This document shows positions 40,623 through 50,498 of a stretch of 64,000 nt of DNA, piece after piece. Under the pieces are notes generated by a model. It saw only the letters and a program-made list of their open reading frames with translations, had not been told where the DNA came from and did no database searches. Position numbers and translations under genes: made by a program. The stretch's first letter is position 1; the number at the start of each line of letters is the position of its first letter. The DNA comes from Cytobacillus citreus (lineage in GTDB: Bacteria; Bacillota; Bacilli; Bacillales; Cytobacillaceae): positions 97,239 through 161,238 of the forward strand of contig NZ_JAGYPM010000001.1 in the NCBI RefSeq assembly GCF_018343665.1, in the 5' to 3' direction.

Positions 40623-43622
40623 GTGAGAATAACAGATATTCATATATATGGGTATGGTAAGCTCTCTAATTTAAAGATTTCTAATTTGCATGAACTCCAA
40701 GTTATATTTGGAGAAAATGAAGCAGGAAAGTCAACGATTATGTCGTTTATCCATAGTATTTTATTTGGCTTTCCAACTAAGCAGCAATCAGAGCTTAGAT
40801 ATGAACCGAAAGAAGGAACAAAGTACGGTGGGCAGATAACTGCTTACTTCCCAGAAGAAGGGAGAGCTGTGATTGAACGTATAAAGGGAAAGGCAGCTGG
40901 TGATGTAAGTGTTATTCTAGAAGATGGGACAAGGGGAGAAGAGGAGCTTCTAAAGAATCTATTATTCCATGTGGATAAATCACTTTTTCAATCGATATTT
41001 TCTTTTAATATTCATGGGCTGCAAAATGTTCATCAGATGAGAAGCGAGGATTTAGGAAGATTTTTGTTTTCTACTGGTGCTTTAGGAACAGATCAGCTGC
41101 TCCGTGCGGAAAATACTTTGCAAAAAGAACTGGAGATCCGCTTCAAACCCAATGGCAAAAAGCCAAATATTAATGTAAAGCTTAAAGAACTTAAACAGCT
41201 GCACAATGAATTAAAAAAAGCTGAACTGCAAAATGAGCAATACTGGGTTCTTCTTAATGAAAAAGAAAGTTTAGAAAAAGAGATTAATGAAAAACAAAGA
41301 GAGCAATTACTGCTTCAGAATCAGCTTTCGAAATTAGAAACTTGGAGAAAAATTCATCCATTAATTATAGAGGAACATGCAATAAAAGAAGAATTGATCC
41401 AGTATAAAGATATATATTTCCCGATTGATGGTATTTCAAGATTAGATCGTCTTGAAGAGTTAATGAAGCCGCTTGAAGGACAGATCAACAGTATAACAAA
41501 AGGGATTAATATGATTGAGGAAGAAATTCAAATTAACCTTCCTGATGTCCGTCTACTAAATAAGGAGCATGAGATTCAAGCTGCCGTCGAAAGTCTATCT
41601 TTATTAGAAAAACTCAAGCAAGAGGAGAAAGAGCTTCAAGATAAGCTTTATGAGATTCAACAAGATGAGGTTGTTCTTCGAGAAAAGCTCCATTTAAACC
41701 TTAATGAGGAGCAGCTCTTATCTATAAATACGAGTGTTTTTATGAAGGAAAAGGTTATTGCTGCTCATGAAAAATCTAAACGACTAAAGTCAAGGAAGCT
41801 TGACCTTGATGAAAGATTTCATGAAGAGAAACAAAGGCTTGAGGAAACTGAAGAACAACTGAAATTATTAGAAAGTCAGCAACTTCCTGAACCAGAAAGG
41901 AAGGAGCTTGAAGAAGAATTACGATCTACTGAAAAAATGCAAGATTTAGAACAAGAGCTTAAACAGATTGATACAAGGCTTGATTTTCTTTATAAAACAC
42001 AAAATAGTGAAAAAGAAAGATTACGAAGAAAAAGAATCCAAGAGAAATTTCAATCATCTATATTTTGTATCCTTTTTTTCGCACTAATTGCCTGGGGAGT
42101 AATGGAAGCAAGCTGGCCTATAATTGCCATTGGCATACTAGGGATTATCTACGCAGTAAGTATGTTTTTTAAGAAATCGACTGAAGCAAAAAATAGTTTC
42201 GTTTATGAAGAAATAACTTCATTAAAAAATAGAAAAAAGCATATTTTACAAAAGTTAAATGAGCCAAGTATGTTTAATGCGGCAAAAGTTGAAGATAGAC
42301 TCGAAAAAGATAATACGGTATTAGAGCGGACACATCAATTAAAAATCCTGTGGGAACAAAGAAATGAACAATATGAAAAGGTCATTATCGATTTTGAATC
42401 TTGGGAAAAAGAAATACTTAAACATGAAAATGTATTAGTTGAACTCGGCGATAATCTCTTTTTGCCACGTGATTTAGCCCTTTCCCATATTGAGGATGCC
42501 TTTTTGTATATTGAACAGCTAAAAAAACTTTATCGTGAGCGGAAAGTAACATTTGAACGTCTCAATTCGATTTCAATAAGAATTACAGAAATACAAAATA
42601 GCATAGTGGATTTATCTCATTCCGTATTAGATACAATCCCTGCAAATATTCAAGAAATGGCATACTTGTTAAGAAATCGTTTTAAGGAGGAATCAGAGAA
42701 AAAAATTAAGCTAGAAGGAAGAAAAGCAAAGCTTTCTGAGCTTGAAGAGGAGCTTCAAAGAAATAAGCTGGAATACGAGCATTTTCAAATAGAGCGAGAA
42801 AAGCTTTTTCAGTCTGCAAATTCAGAATCTGAAGAGCAATATAGGGAACAAGGTAAGCTGGCAGATAAAAAGGCCAAGCTGGATGAACATATCGAAGGCA
42901 TACGCAGACAACTAAAGCTATCGCCTTTTACTGATGCAGAGCTTAAAGAATATATGAATATAGCAGATTTGGGCCTATTAATAAGCAAACAATCACAGGT
43001 GTGCGCTGACCTCAAAGAAACGATTCCGTTATTACAAAATCGACTTGCCGAGAAAAAATATGAAGTTCAACTGCTAGAAGAAGGTGGAACCTTTGCAGAG
43101 CTTTTACACTTATATAAGCAAAGGAAATCAGAGCTTGAAGGGGAGGCAAGGGAATGGGCTAAATTTGCCCTAGCGAAGGATATCCTTGATCGAACAATTG
43201 AAAGCTTTAAAAACGAGAGATTACCCCAAATGCTGAAAAAAGCCGAGGAGTACCTTCAGTTTTTAACAGACAATAAATATGTTCGAATATATCCAAAAAA
43301 GGAAGGCATTGGTTTTCTGCTTGAAAATGATCATGGATTGGTATTTGAAGCAAATGAACTAAGTCAAGCAACTACTGAACAATTGTTTTTAGCACTTAGA
43401 CTAGCACTTGCTGTTACTGTTTATGGAAGGTTTCCTTTCCCAATCATTATTGATGATAGTTTTGTCAATTTTGACCATGTAAGAACAGAGAAAGTAGTCA
43501 ATCTATTAAAAAGCTTATCTGGCCGCCAAATCATATTCTTTACGTGCCATAAGCATATGCTTCCATATTTTAAAGAAAATCAAGTTGCTTTCGTTAACAA
43601 CAAGGAAGGTTTGCCTATTTAA
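40623..43622 (+). CDS. yhaN: SbcC/Rad50-like AAA ATPase YhaN
   Basis: 999 residues. The N-terminal head has Walker A GENEAGKST, then two long coiled coils, and the C-terminal head has the ABC signature region ELSQATTEQL and Walker B IIIDDSFVNFD. In the middle, about residues 478-518, there are two hydrophobic stretches (FCILFFALIAWGVM and AIGILGIIYAVSMFF) where Rad50 has its zinc hook. That suggests a membrane anchor at the coil tip. GTG start with GGAGGTGAAAAC before it. It probably forms a nuclease complex with YhaO. Confidence 0.88.
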   Translation: MRITDIHIYGYGKLSNLKISNLHELQVIFGENEAGKSTIMSFIHSILFGFPTKQQSELRYEPKEGTKYGGQITAYFPEEGRAVIERIKGKAAGDVSVILEDGTRGEEELLKNLLFHVDKSLFQSIFSFNIHGLQNVHQMRSEDLGRFLFSTGALGTDQLLRAENTLQKELEIRFKPNGKKPNINVKLKELKQLHNELKKAELQNEQYWVLLNEKESLEKEINEKQREQLLLQNQLSKLETWRKIHPLIIEEHAIKEELIQYKDIYFPIDGISRLDRLEELMKPLEGQINSITKGINMIEEEIQINLPDVRLLNKEHEIQAAVESLSLLEKLKQEEKELQDKLYEIQQDEVVLREKLHLNLNEEQLLSINTSVFMKEKVIAAHEKSKRLKSRKLDLDERFHEEKQRLEETEEQLKLLESQQLPEPERKELEEELRSTEKMQDLEQELKQIDTRLDFLYKTQNSEKERLRRKRIQEKFQSSIFCILFFALIAWGVMEASWPIIAIGILGIIYAVSMFFKKSTEAKNSFVYEEITSLKNRKKHILQKLNEPSMFNAAKVEDRLEKDNTVLERTHQLKILWEQRNEQYEKVIIDFESWEKEILKHENVLVELGDNLFLPRDLALSHIEDAFLYIEQLKKLYRERKVTFERLNSISIRITEIQNSIVDLSHSVLDTIPANIQEMAYLLRNRFKEESEKKIKLEGRKAKLSELEEELQRNKLEYEHFQIEREKLFQSANSESEEQYREQGKLADKKAKLDEHIEGIRRQLKLSPFTDAELKEYMNIADLGLLISKQSQVCADLKETIPLLQNRLAEKKYEVQLLEEGGTFAELLHLYKQRKSELEGEAREWAKFALAKDILDRTIESFKNERLPQMLKKAEEYLQFLTDNKYVRIYPKKEGIGFLLENDHGLVFEANELSQATTEQLFLALRLALAVTVYGRFPFPIIIDDSFVNFDHVRTEKVVNLLKSLSGRQIIFFTCHKHMLPYFKENQVAFVNNKEGLPI

Positions 43623-43740
43623 AAGGGAGATAAAGAGCTAATTAACGTGAAAAAAGAGGAGGGAATACCACCCTTTTACCTTCGGAATTACTCGCCCAGT
43701 GTGATATACTATTTTAATAGAAGGGAGCGTCGGCACATAT

Positions 43741-44685
43741 ATGTCAAAAGGTATAGTCTATTATGAAGTGGGAGAACATATTGAACAGTTTCTCCTAATA
43801 AAAAATGCTGTTAAAGGAATAGCAAGCAATGGAAAGCCCTTTTTAACACTTATTTTTCAAGATCAGAGTGGAGAAATTGAAGCAAAGCTCTGGGATGTCT
43901 CTGATGGTGATGAAAAGAATTTTATTCCAGAAACGATTGTTAAAGTTTCTGGTGATATATTGAATTATCGCGGACGTAACCAGCTCAGAATTAGACAAAT
44001 ACGACCGGCGTCCTCAAGTGACTCTGTTAAGCTTTCAGATTTTCTTGAAACAGCACCTCTCAGTACGGAAGAAATGATGAGTAAAATTACTCAATATATT
44101 TTTGAAATGAAGAATCCAAATATACAAAGAATTACACGTCATTTATTAAAAAAGCATCAGGAATCATTCATTGAATATCCAGCTGCAACGAAAAATCATC
44201 ATGAATTCGTTTCAGGACTTGCCTTCCATGTCGTTTCAATGCTTGATCTCGCAAAGGCAATCGCAGGCCTTTATCCAAGTCTTGATACTGATCTTTTATA
44301 TGCAGGCGTCATTTTACATGATTTGGGAAAAGTAATCGAACTTTCAGGGCCAATCTCGACTACTTATACAGTAGAGGGAAATTTACTTGGACATATAACA
44401 ATCATGGTTAATGAAATTGGTAAAGCTGCTGAAGAGCTTTCGATTATGGGAGAGGAAGTGATTATCCTCGAGCATTTAGTCCTTTCCCACCACGGGAAAG
44501 CTGAATGGGGAAGCCCTAAACCTCCTCTAATTAAAGAGGCTGAAATTCTTCATTATATTGATAATCTGGATGCGAAGATGAATATGCTTGACCGTGCTCT
44601 TGAACGTGTGAAACCAGGTGAATTCACAGAAAGAGTCTTTGCATTGGAGAATAGATCATTTTATAAACCTATATTTCATAAATAA
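43741..44685 (+). CDS. yhaM: 3'-5' exoribonuclease YhaM
   Basis: 314 residues: N-terminal OB fold ([25 protein letters not shown]) and C-terminal HD domain with [23 protein letters not shown] and [12 protein letters not shown]. It degrades single-stranded RNA from the 3' end and can act on DNA. Order yhaO-yhaN-yhaM is as in B. subtilis. The 118-base gap after yhaN allows a separate promoter. Confidence 0.93.
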   Translation: MSKGIVYYEVGEHIEQFLLIKNAVKGIASNGKPFLTLIFQDQSGEIEAKLWDVSDGDEKNFIPETIVKVSGDILNYRGRNQLRIRQIRPASSSDSVKLSDFLETAPLSTEEMMSKITQYIFEMKNPNIQRITRHLLKKHQESFIEYPAATKNHHEFVSGLAFHVVSMLDLAKAIAGLYPSLDTDLLYAGVILHDLGKVIELSGPISTTYTVEGNLLGHITIMVNEIGKAAEELSIMGEEVIILEHLVLSHHGKAEWGSPKPPLIKEAEILHYIDNLDAKMNMLDRALERVKPGEFTERVFALENRSFYKPIFHK

Positions 44686-44692
44686 CCTTATG

Positions 44693-44729
44693 AAAAAATC
44701 GCCATTCCATTTAGGATGGTGATTTTTTT
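44693..44729 (+). terminator. Terminator after yhaM
   Basis: AAAAATCGCCATTCC / GGATGGTGATTTTTTT. Confidence 0.85.
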
Positions 44730-44822
44730 GTTGTTTTCTAAAGCAGATTCATAATTCTATTGCGGAGGCATAAAATATTTTAGTAAAGAATGGACAAACA
44801 TTCTGAAGGAGGAGGATAAAAA

Positions 44823-45011
44823 ATGTTGATCCCTATTTGGGTATACTTTGTGGCTGCAGGAATTCTTCTTAGTGCTTATATGGCGATACGGGCGGGGAGA
44901 GAGGAACGTCAAGTTGAAAATGAGAGTATCGAGCTTGAAGGCAGGGTTTACATGGAAAGGATTGAAAAGGAAAGGGAAGTAAGAAAATCTGGTGAGCATT
45001 CAATAGGTTAA
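44823..45011 (+). CDS. yhaL: YhaL, small sporulation-associated membrane protein
   Basis: 62 residues: N-terminal membrane helix (IPIWVYFVAAGILLSAYMAI) and a charged Glu/Arg-rich tail. Position between yhaM and prsA and the layout match YhaL, reported as needed for efficient sporulation. AAGGAGGAGG precedes the ATG. Confidence 0.82.
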   Translation: MLIPIWVYFVAAGILLSAYMAIRAGREERQVENESIELEGRVYMERIEKEREVRKSGEHSIG

Positions 45012-45021
45012 TGATTAATTG

Positions 45022-45053
45022 AAAAACAGGTTCCGATTAATGGAACCTGTTTT
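45022..45053 (+). terminator. Terminator after yhaL
   Basis: AAAACAGGTTCC / GGAACCTGTTTT with loop GATTAAT. The weaker A tract on its left may serve prsA from the other side. Confidence 0.85.
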
Positions 45054-45115
45054 CAATGTTTATTGAGTGTTAAGAATAACCACTGAAAGGACTTGGTGCC
45101 CCTAAGATTTTCTAA

Positions 45116-45988
45116 CTACTTAGACTCAGTGTCATTAGAAGTTTCAATAATGCCTTTTAAATCTTTGTCATTAATTTTTACATTGGCATCTTTTAATTCA
45201 CGTTCCATCGCTTTTTGAATTTTTTCTGGGTCAAGCTTTGAAACCTTAACTTCATATTCCATTTGTTTTTTCATGTCTTCAAATGATTTTTTCTCTTTTT
45301 TCTCTGTTACCTGAATAATATGATAGCCATGCTCAGATTTGACTGGAGCGCTGATTTCATTAACATCTAAAGCGTATGCAGCTTTTTCAAATTCAGGAAC
45401 CATTTTTCCAGGTCCAAACCAGCCAAGGTCACCGCCATTTGTTGCAGAACCAGGATCTTTAGAATATTCCTTTGCTAAATCCTCAAACTTAGCACCTTCG
45501 TCAAGTTTTTTCTTAACTTCATTTGCTGTTTTTTCATCCTCAACTAGAATATGTCTAGCCTTGATTTGAGGCTTATAGTTATCGTAGTATTCTTTAACTT
45601 CTTTATCGGTCACCTTAATATCTTTAATGGCCGCTTTTTCTTGCATTAAGCCGGTTCTCATCACTTCTTTAAATTCCTCTTCAGTATACCCGTACTGCAT
45701 TAGAGCCATTTCGAAATTGTCACCAAGCTGTTCCTTAAGCTGATCTACTTTTTCATTTACCTCTTTATCAGACACCTTATATTTTTCAGATAGAACTTTT
45801 TCATAGACAAGTTCACGAAGTGTGGCTTCGCCATATTTTTCTTTCATTGCATCGTAAAGCTCGTCCTTTGTAATATTACCAGCTTTTGACTCAGCAACTA
45901 CGTCTGATCCGTTTCCGTTGTTCCCACTACATGCACTTAAACCTAGAACCCCAGCAGTTAGAGTTAGGGTAATAATCCATTTCTTCAT
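45116..45988 (-). CDS. prsA: Foldase lipoprotein PrsA
   Basis: 290 residues. The signal peptide has lipobox LSAC, so the mature protein is lipid-anchored outside the membrane. A SurA-like N domain precedes the parvulin peptidyl-prolyl isomerase domain ([50 protein letters not shown]). It assists folding of secreted proteins such as alpha-amylase and PBPs. ATG 45988 has AGGAGTG upstream; the upstream in-frame start at 45997 overlaps that site. Confidence 0.95.
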   Translation of the reverse strand: MKKWIITLTLTAGVLGLSACSGNNGNGSDVVAESKAGNITKDELYDAMKEKYGEATLRELVYEKVLSEKYKVSDKEVNEKVDQLKEQLGDNFEMALMQYGYTEEEFKEVMRTGLMQEKAAIKDIKVTDKEVKEYYDNYKPQIKARHILVEDEKTANEVKKKLDEGAKFEDLAKEYSKDPGSATNGGDLGWFGPGKMVPEFEKAAYALDVNEISAPVKSEHGYHIIQVTEKKEKKSFEDMKKQMEYEVKVSKLDPEKIQKAMERELKDANVKINDKDLKGIIETSNDTESK

Positions 45989-46147
45989 ATTGAACACTCC
46001 TAAAAATATTTTTCAATATTAGATTCACAAAACTTACTATACCACAAATGGATTAGAGAACAAAAATGATATCTATTTTATCAAATGAAAAAGTGTGTAA
46101 ATACCTATTTCCATTTTTTTTAAAAAACATATTATACATTGAAGCAT

Positions 46148-46163
46148 TTTCATTGCAATGAAA
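46148..46163. promoter_or_regulatory. 16-bp perfect palindrome between prsA and the YjcZ-like gene
   Basis: TTTCATTGCAATGAAA is fully self-complementary and stands in the 273-base divergent gap 45989-46261. It could be an operator for either gene. No regulator is assigned. Confidence 0.35.
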
Positions 46164-46261
46164 GTCATTTGTCTAGATTTGGGAATAGTCGTGGTATTTG
46201 CCCATTCGAATAAAGTATTTGATGAATAGTATGCGTTAGCTACATGAAAGGAGGGGGCCTC

Positions 46262-46351
46262 ATGGGTGCTGGCTTTGGTTTCGGTGGAGGATTTGCCTTA
46301 GTTGTAGTATTGTTTATCCTATTAATCATTATCGGTGCTTCTTGGTGTTAA
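46262..46351 (+). CDS. YjcZ-family sporulation small protein
   Basis: 29 residues: MGAGFGFGGGFALVVVLFIL then LIIIGASWC. A Gly/Phe-rich start and one membrane helix ending in a Trp-Cys are the hallmark of the YjcZ/YosQ group of tiny sporulation proteins. AAAGGAGGGGGCC precedes the ATG and a terminator follows. Confidence 0.85.
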   Translation: MGAGFGFGGGFALVVVLFILLIIIGASWC

Positions 46352-46395
46352 AAAACTGCGACATAAAGGTTTATCCATCCTTAAAATGAAAATGT

Positions 46396-46431
46396 AAAAA
46401 AGCGACGGGAAATAGCTTCTCGTCGCTTTTG
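46396..46431 (+). terminator. Terminator after the YjcZ-like gene
   Basis: AAAAGCGACGGGAA / TTCTCGTCGCTTTT. Confidence 0.85.
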
Positions 46432-46489
46432 TTCAAGTATAAGTAAGTATATCTTTTTCGAGTTAAAGAAATGTCTAGCTTCACAAGGA

Positions 46490-46650
46490 ATTCTTCGTCA
46501 GCGTATACGTCGCTCAACTAAAAGTGGAGTTCTTTTAGGAGGAACGCCTGCCCCCGATGTACAGGACGTACTGACAATGCGACAGGACAAGGAAAGCTTC
46601 GTCAGCGACACCTCTCACGACCAAAAGGGGAGCTTTTGGGAAGACGTCGC
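46490..46650. repeat. Dispersed repeat family A, copy 2
   Basis: Shares ACAAGGAAAGCTTCGTCAGC, CACGACCAAAAG and GGGAGCTTTTGGGAAGACGT with the copy at 9838-10025, in the same orientation. GCGACAGGACAAGG and AGACGTCGC at its ends are partly complementary. Confidence 0.7.
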
Positions 46651-46666
46651 GCTTTCGCTTATCTAT

Positions 46667-46849
46667 TTAACGATAAAGATTTTCAACAAATGAGGATATT
46701 AAAAGGATAGTCACTAAAATATTAATGGTTCTGTAAACCTTAGGCTGCCGCTCCTCAGGGATATCCTTTTGAAGACATAGAGAATATGTCATCTTGTTAA
46801 TATTAAATAAAATAAAAATGGCAAAAATAATAAAGAAAATGGAGATCAC
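46667..46849 (-). CDS. Small membrane protein, unknown
   Basis: 60 residues from GTG 46849, with AAAGGAGGG about ten bases upstream. Two hydrophobic segments: residues 1-15 (ISIFFIIFAIFILF) and about 42-56 (TINILVTILLISSF), joined by a charged loop with QKDIPEERQPKVY. The family is not recognised. It ends next to repeat family A. Confidence 0.65.
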   Translation of the reverse strand: MISIFFIIFAIFILFNINKMTYSLCLQKDIPEERQPKVYRTINILVTILLISSFVENLYR

Positions 46850-47033
46850 CGAAGATTCCCTCCTTTAACAGTTGTGAAGAAAAAGGATAGGGTCTGAGCA
46901 TATTTTGGAAATAGCATTTCAGACAGCCTAATACGATTGTATGTTATTTACAATAACAAAATTCTATTAAAAAAGATAGTCTTTCAGATTCATTTAAAAT
47001 TTATTATATTCTAGATTATCTTTATTTGGGGTG

Positions 47034-47062
47034 AAAAAGGTATCCACTTAGGATACCTTTTC
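47034..47062 (-). terminator. Terminator of yhaJ
   Basis: AAAAGGTATCC / GGATACCTTTT with loop ACTTA, just beyond the 3' end of yhaJ on the minus strand. Confidence 0.85.
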
Positions 47063-47069
47063 ATAAAAA

Positions 47070-47618
47070 TTAATGGTTTTTGTGAAGTAATATTTCGAAT
47101 CCATCATCATTTTCTTCGATATATGAGCTTTTTGGTGCGAAAAGTACATTTTTAACACATATAATATCAGATAAACAAATACCCACATGAAAGGCAAGCA
47201 AAATGGTAAAATAATGTACGTAATGGGGAAATATAAAACATGCCCAAGCTATTAGAGAATTGATAACGACAAATGGCATAAATAAAGCAATGATGAATTG
47301 CCATTTTGAAATTGGCTCAAAAACCTTTATCTGTATGATTGGAAAAATTCCATATCGAATGGTTAACATTTTTTTAATTTTTTTTGAATGATGCGCAATT
47401 GGCAAATAATGAAACAGTTTATGAAGCGGATAGATTAACCATAGACCGAATAGCAATAAAATAAAATAATTGTCTTGTAATGTTTTAGCTTTAAATAAAA
47501 ATTGTGCTGGTACATAAGCAAGAATAAATGTGAGCAGCATTGTTAAGGAAGACAAAATAAAAAGTCTTTGAGACCCATATTGTTTTGAAAAGTTAATCGT
47601 CTTCCAAGAATTCATCAT
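47070..47618 (-). CDS. yhaJ: DUF3267 membrane protein, YhaJ-like
   Basis: 182 residues with four hydrophobic segments. LHKLFHYLP carries a possible H-x3-H pair after the second helix and ISKWQFIIALFMPF follows, as in DUF3267 putative zincin peptidases. B. subtilis yhaJ has the same place between prsA and hpr. GGAGGTAGGGAT precedes the ATG. Catalysis is only predicted. Confidence 0.8.
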   Translation of the reverse strand: MMNSWKTINFSKQYGSQRLFILSSLTMLLTFILAYVPAQFLFKAKTLQDNYFILLLFGLWLIYPLHKLFHYLPIAHHSKKIKKMLTIRYGIFPIIQIKVFEPISKWQFIIALFMPFVVINSLIAWACFIFPHYVHYFTILLAFHVGICLSDIICVKNVLFAPKSSYIEENDDGFEILLHKNH

Positions 47619-47824
47619 ATCCCTACCTCCAAAAGGAGAAATTTTTATTCTTTCTTCAAACTTACTAAGTTACTTTACGACGAAAGAATAAAAAAATCAA
47701 TAGGAAAAAAACATAGATTTTGTCGAAAGATCATTAAGAATAAAAGTGGTTGCATTAGTAATCCAATTTACCAATAATAAATTGGATTTTAATTAAATTT
47801 GATGCATTTGTGGGGGATTAAATC

Positions 47825-48160
47825 GTGGACATACATTATTTATTAGAAAAAATAGATAGATTAGAATATCAGAACAAGCTGCTTTTGAAGATAATAGAAA
47901 ATAACAATCAAGAATTTTATAAACTGGTTATAAAAAATTCGTTAGCTGAAAAAGAAGTTAGCGCATTCATTTACCTTTGTGAAGATTTGAGCAAAAAATT
48001 AGAAGAACAGAAAGCGGAAGGGTTTGTATATTTTCATCCGCTTTTTAATAAATTTACACAACATTTGCATCCAAGACTTGAACCTAAGGAGGTTGTAAAA
48101 GCTTGTATAAAGCAAAGCTTATATTTGCCTCTTATGAAGGAATTCCAAAATTATCTATAA
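47825..48160 (+). CDS. yhaI: YhaI (DUF1878)
   Basis: 111 residues, helical: IHYLLEKIDRLEYQNKLLLK and a C-terminal LYLPLMKEFQNYL. Matches the DUF1878 family by position next to hpr and by length. GTG start with GGGGGATT before it. Cytoplasmic, function unknown. Confidence 0.8.
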   Translation: MDIHYLLEKIDRLEYQNKLLLKIIENNNQEFYKLVIKNSLAEKEVSAFIYLCEDLSKKLEEQKAEGFVYFHPLFNKFTQHLHPRLEPKEVVKACIKQSLYLPLMKEFQNYL

Positions 48161-48163
48161 GGG

Positions 48164-48739
48164 CTAGACAGATTCTTGAAGGGAAATATCTTTTTTATAA
48201 AGTTTTCCTTCGTCTTCAATAAAATCATTTTCAATGTTCGCAAAGGATTTTTCAAATATTTCCATGAAGTCATCCCCGTAAATATTTCTTACGATGGCCA
48301 TGATTTCAATAATATCTGGGAATTTTCCATACAGCTCTCTTAGAGGTTTTGCTCCTGAAAAGGCAGCGTGTTTGTCAGGATCATAGATCTCCATTAATTT
48401 TAATAATACTTCTTCACCTTCAGCAGTAAGTTGAATGTAAGTATTTCTCTTGTCATTTTCCTTTTTAGAAAATTGCAAAAATCCCCGCTCTTCTAGCTTT
48501 TTGGAAAAATTAAAAGCGGTTGAGACATGCATCACTCCAAATTTTGCAACATCAGATATCGAAGCCCCCTTTAAATGATAGGCAATCCATAATATATGAT
48601 GTTCATTAATATTTAAATCATAAGGTTTTATCCACTGCTGCCAATCCTTTTCAATAGACTTCCAAAGTGCTTTACTTAATTGTGCGATTCTTTGGCTAAA
48701 AAGCATCGCTTCCTTCATTGTGTACAATTTATCTGACAT
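48164..48739 (-). CDS. hpr: Transition-state regulator Hpr/ScoC (MarR family)
   Basis: 191 residues. A MarR winged helix ([44 protein letters not shown]) is followed by the ScoC-specific C-terminal part. Represses protease and sporulation genes before the transition state. ATG 48739 follows AGGTGAATAGA; the upstream in-frame GTG belongs to that ribosome site. It ends three bases from yhaI on the opposite strand. Confidence 0.93.
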   Translation of the reverse strand: MSDKLYTMKEAMLFSQRIAQLSKALWKSIEKDWQQWIKPYDLNINEHHILWIAYHLKGASISDVAKFGVMHVSTAFNFSKKLEERGFLQFSKKENDKRNTYIQLTAEGEEVLLKLMEIYDPDKHAAFSGAKPLRELYGKFPDIIEIMAIVRNIYGDDFMEIFEKSFANIENDFIEDEGKLYKKDISLQESV

Positions 48740-48981
48740 TCTATTCACCTACTTTTCTAATTCTCTAATTTCATTATGCCAATAAAATAAAAATTAATAA
48801 AGAAAAAATTTACTAAATTTTTAGAAATTATTTGGCGAGTTCATTATTTTATGCTCATCTTGGAATGCTGAGTATCTTTTTTATGTTTAAAGAAGTCTTT
48901 TAGACAAAAAGCAACGATTATTATCATTACAATAAAAAATTAATGTCGCTTTATTAATATATTTATTTTCTGCTAAAAAAG

Positions 48982-49021
48982 AAAAATTCCTTCTTTTTTA
49001 TCATAAAAGAAGGAGTTTTTT
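48982..49021 (-). terminator. Terminator downstream of yhaH
   Basis: AATTCCTTCTTTT / AAAAGAAGGAGTT with U tracts on either strand. It lies between yhaH and hpr in the minus direction. Confidence 0.75.
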
Positions 49022-49025
49022 AGTC

Positions 49026-49140
49026 TAATTGGAAATTTTGAGTTTATTAGCATATTAAAGTTTCGATAAAGTCTCTGCTAAAAAAGATCTCATAAGTGAA
49101 ACTAAGGCATACGCCAAGTTATTTTTTGATAATCTTGGCT
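49026..49140 (+). repeat. Degenerate copy of repeat family C
   Basis: Recognisable in order: CTAATTGGAAATTTTGAGTT, TATTAGCATATTAAAG, TCTGCTAA, CATAAG and ACTAAGGCATACGCCAAGTT. It overlaps the last codons of yhaH, so the yhaH C-terminus may have been altered by the insertion. Confidence 0.6.
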
Positions 49141-49487
49141 TCTATATTTTTTTCAAGATCTAATATTGCAAGTTCAATGGAATGTAATTCCTTTTGAAGA
49201 TCCTGTTGGTGAGGTAAAATATCATCTTTCCATTTTTGAATGGAGGTTTTTACTTCTGAAGAAAAGGCTGAAATGGTATTTTTCCCTTCCTTAGAAGCTT
49301 TAATTGTTGAGTTTTTCAATTCAATTAATTGTTTATTTAAATCAAGTATTTGTTTTTGAATACTTTCTTTTTGCTCTCTAACATATTGCCTTGTTTCTTT
49401 ACCAGAATTAGGTGCTGTTAATAAGGCGCTAATTCCTGCTGCTGCTCCCCCAATAAAAAATCCTAATATCCATGATTTTCCCTTCAT
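49119..49487 (-). CDS. yhaH: YtxH-domain protein YhaH
   Basis: 122 residues. One N-terminal membrane helix in the YtxH signature (GFFIGGAAAGISALLTAPNSGKE) followed by a coiled coil. A general-stress and membrane-associated family. ATG 49487 follows GAGGTGAG. The last about seven residues (EAKIIKK) come from sequence shared with repeat family C. Confidence 0.85.
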   Translation of the reverse strand: MKGKSWILGFFIGGAAAGISALLTAPNSGKETRQYVREQKESIQKQILDLNKQLIELKNSTIKASKEGKNTISAFSSEVKTSIQKWKDDILPHQQDLQKELHSIELAILDLEKNIEAKIIKK

Positions 49488-49701
49488 TAAACTCACCTCA
49501 ATTATGCATATATATTTATTTTACAATATGTACAAAATAATTTCTTCTTATGATTGTGAAGATATTAATAATATTCACTCATATTACCAAAAATTTAGAG
49601 TACCTTCTATTTACATATGTATAGAAACGAAAGCATAAAGTTAAATAATAGGGATATATCGCGGCTATTTCATTTTTGAAAGAGAGGGGAGGGGGTCCCA
49701 T

Positions 49702-49893
49702 ATGGCAGGTCTAACAGCAGGAGTTTTTACGATTGGGGCCGTACTGATTGCCGGAGGCATTTACTTCATACTAGCGATAACGAAACCAGGAGTATACCCG
49801 CCTAAATATATTTTAAAAAAGAGAGCTGTTTCCCTTGCTGCAGGAGGTATAGCTTTTTTGTTAATTGGTATCATCATGTCTAGTTTCCAATAA
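49702..49893 (+). CDS. Small two-helix membrane protein, unknown
   Basis: 63 residues: helix 1 at about 7-26, the loop TKPGVYPPKYILKK and helix 2 at about 42-60. GAGGGGAGGGGG precedes the ATG. A strong terminator follows. Conserved small protein beside trpP in related bacilli, but I cannot name it. Confidence 0.75.
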   Translation: MAGLTAGVFTIGAVLIAGGIYFILAITKPGVYPPKYILKKRAVSLAAGGIAFLLIGIIMSSFQ

Positions 49894-49895
49894 AC

Positions 49896-49923
49896 AAAAA
49901 AACCCGCAAAATGCGGGTTTTTA
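49896..49923. terminator. Bidirectional terminator between the small gene and trpP
   Basis: AAAACCCGCA-AAA-TGCGGGTTTTT, flanked by A and T tracts. Confidence 0.88.
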
Positions 49924-49930
49924 TTTACTA

Positions 49931-50494
49931 TTAATCCATATGCTTATGGTCTGAACTGTTATTTTGAGAAATGGTGCCTGTTGGCTTATTAAGTTTAGTT
50001 CTCTTTACAATTGTTAAAGCAACTGGGTAAAGAACTACCATTGCGATTGTATTGACTGCTGCTGCAGGTAACACAACTGCTGCAAATAGAGCAGTGAATG
50101 GGCCAGGAAGACCAACAATCAAAAAGGCTGAAGTCAAAAATACGATTCCAGAAATAATCGTTCCCACTGCTGTTAACGCTGCTACACTCACGATTGATTT
50201 TTGGAACTTCTTTAAGGCTAAGAATAAACCTAAGAATGCAAATGCAGTAATCGGTTTATCAATGATATTTGGAATTAGACCACCTGGAAATGTCGTAGTT
50301 AATCCTGAAATTAGCCCCGTTACCAAGCTAAGTAGCATGACGCTCTTTTTATCTGGAAAAAGCACAATTCCCAAAAACATCATCGTTAACATCATGTCAG
50401 GTTTCATTCCAAGGAAAAAGCCTGGAACAACTGCGTGTAAAACTGCACCCATTCCCACCAATAGGGATAGGGCTACAAGGTTTTTTGTATTCAT
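49931..50494 (-). CDS. trpP: Tryptophan transporter TrpP
   Basis: 187 residues with five to six helices. GMGAVLHAVVPGFFLGMKPD and the LPAAAVNTIAMVVLYP region match B. subtilis TrpP (YhaG); the C-terminal tail (SQNNSSDHKHMD) is extra. It imports tryptophan. ATG 50494 is chosen to match the TrpP N-terminus; two upstream in-frame starts lie within a GAG-repeat leader. Confidence 0.9.
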   Translation of the reverse strand: MNTKNLVALSLLVGMGAVLHAVVPGFFLGMKPDMMLTMMFLGIVLFPDKKSVMLLSLVTGLISGLTTTFPGGLIPNIIDKPITAFAFLGLFLALKKFQKSIVSVAALTAVGTIISGIVFLTSAFLIVGLPGPFTALFAAVVLPAAAVNTIAMVVLYPVALTIVKRTKLNKPTGTISQNNSSDHKHMD

Positions 50495-50498
50495 TTTT

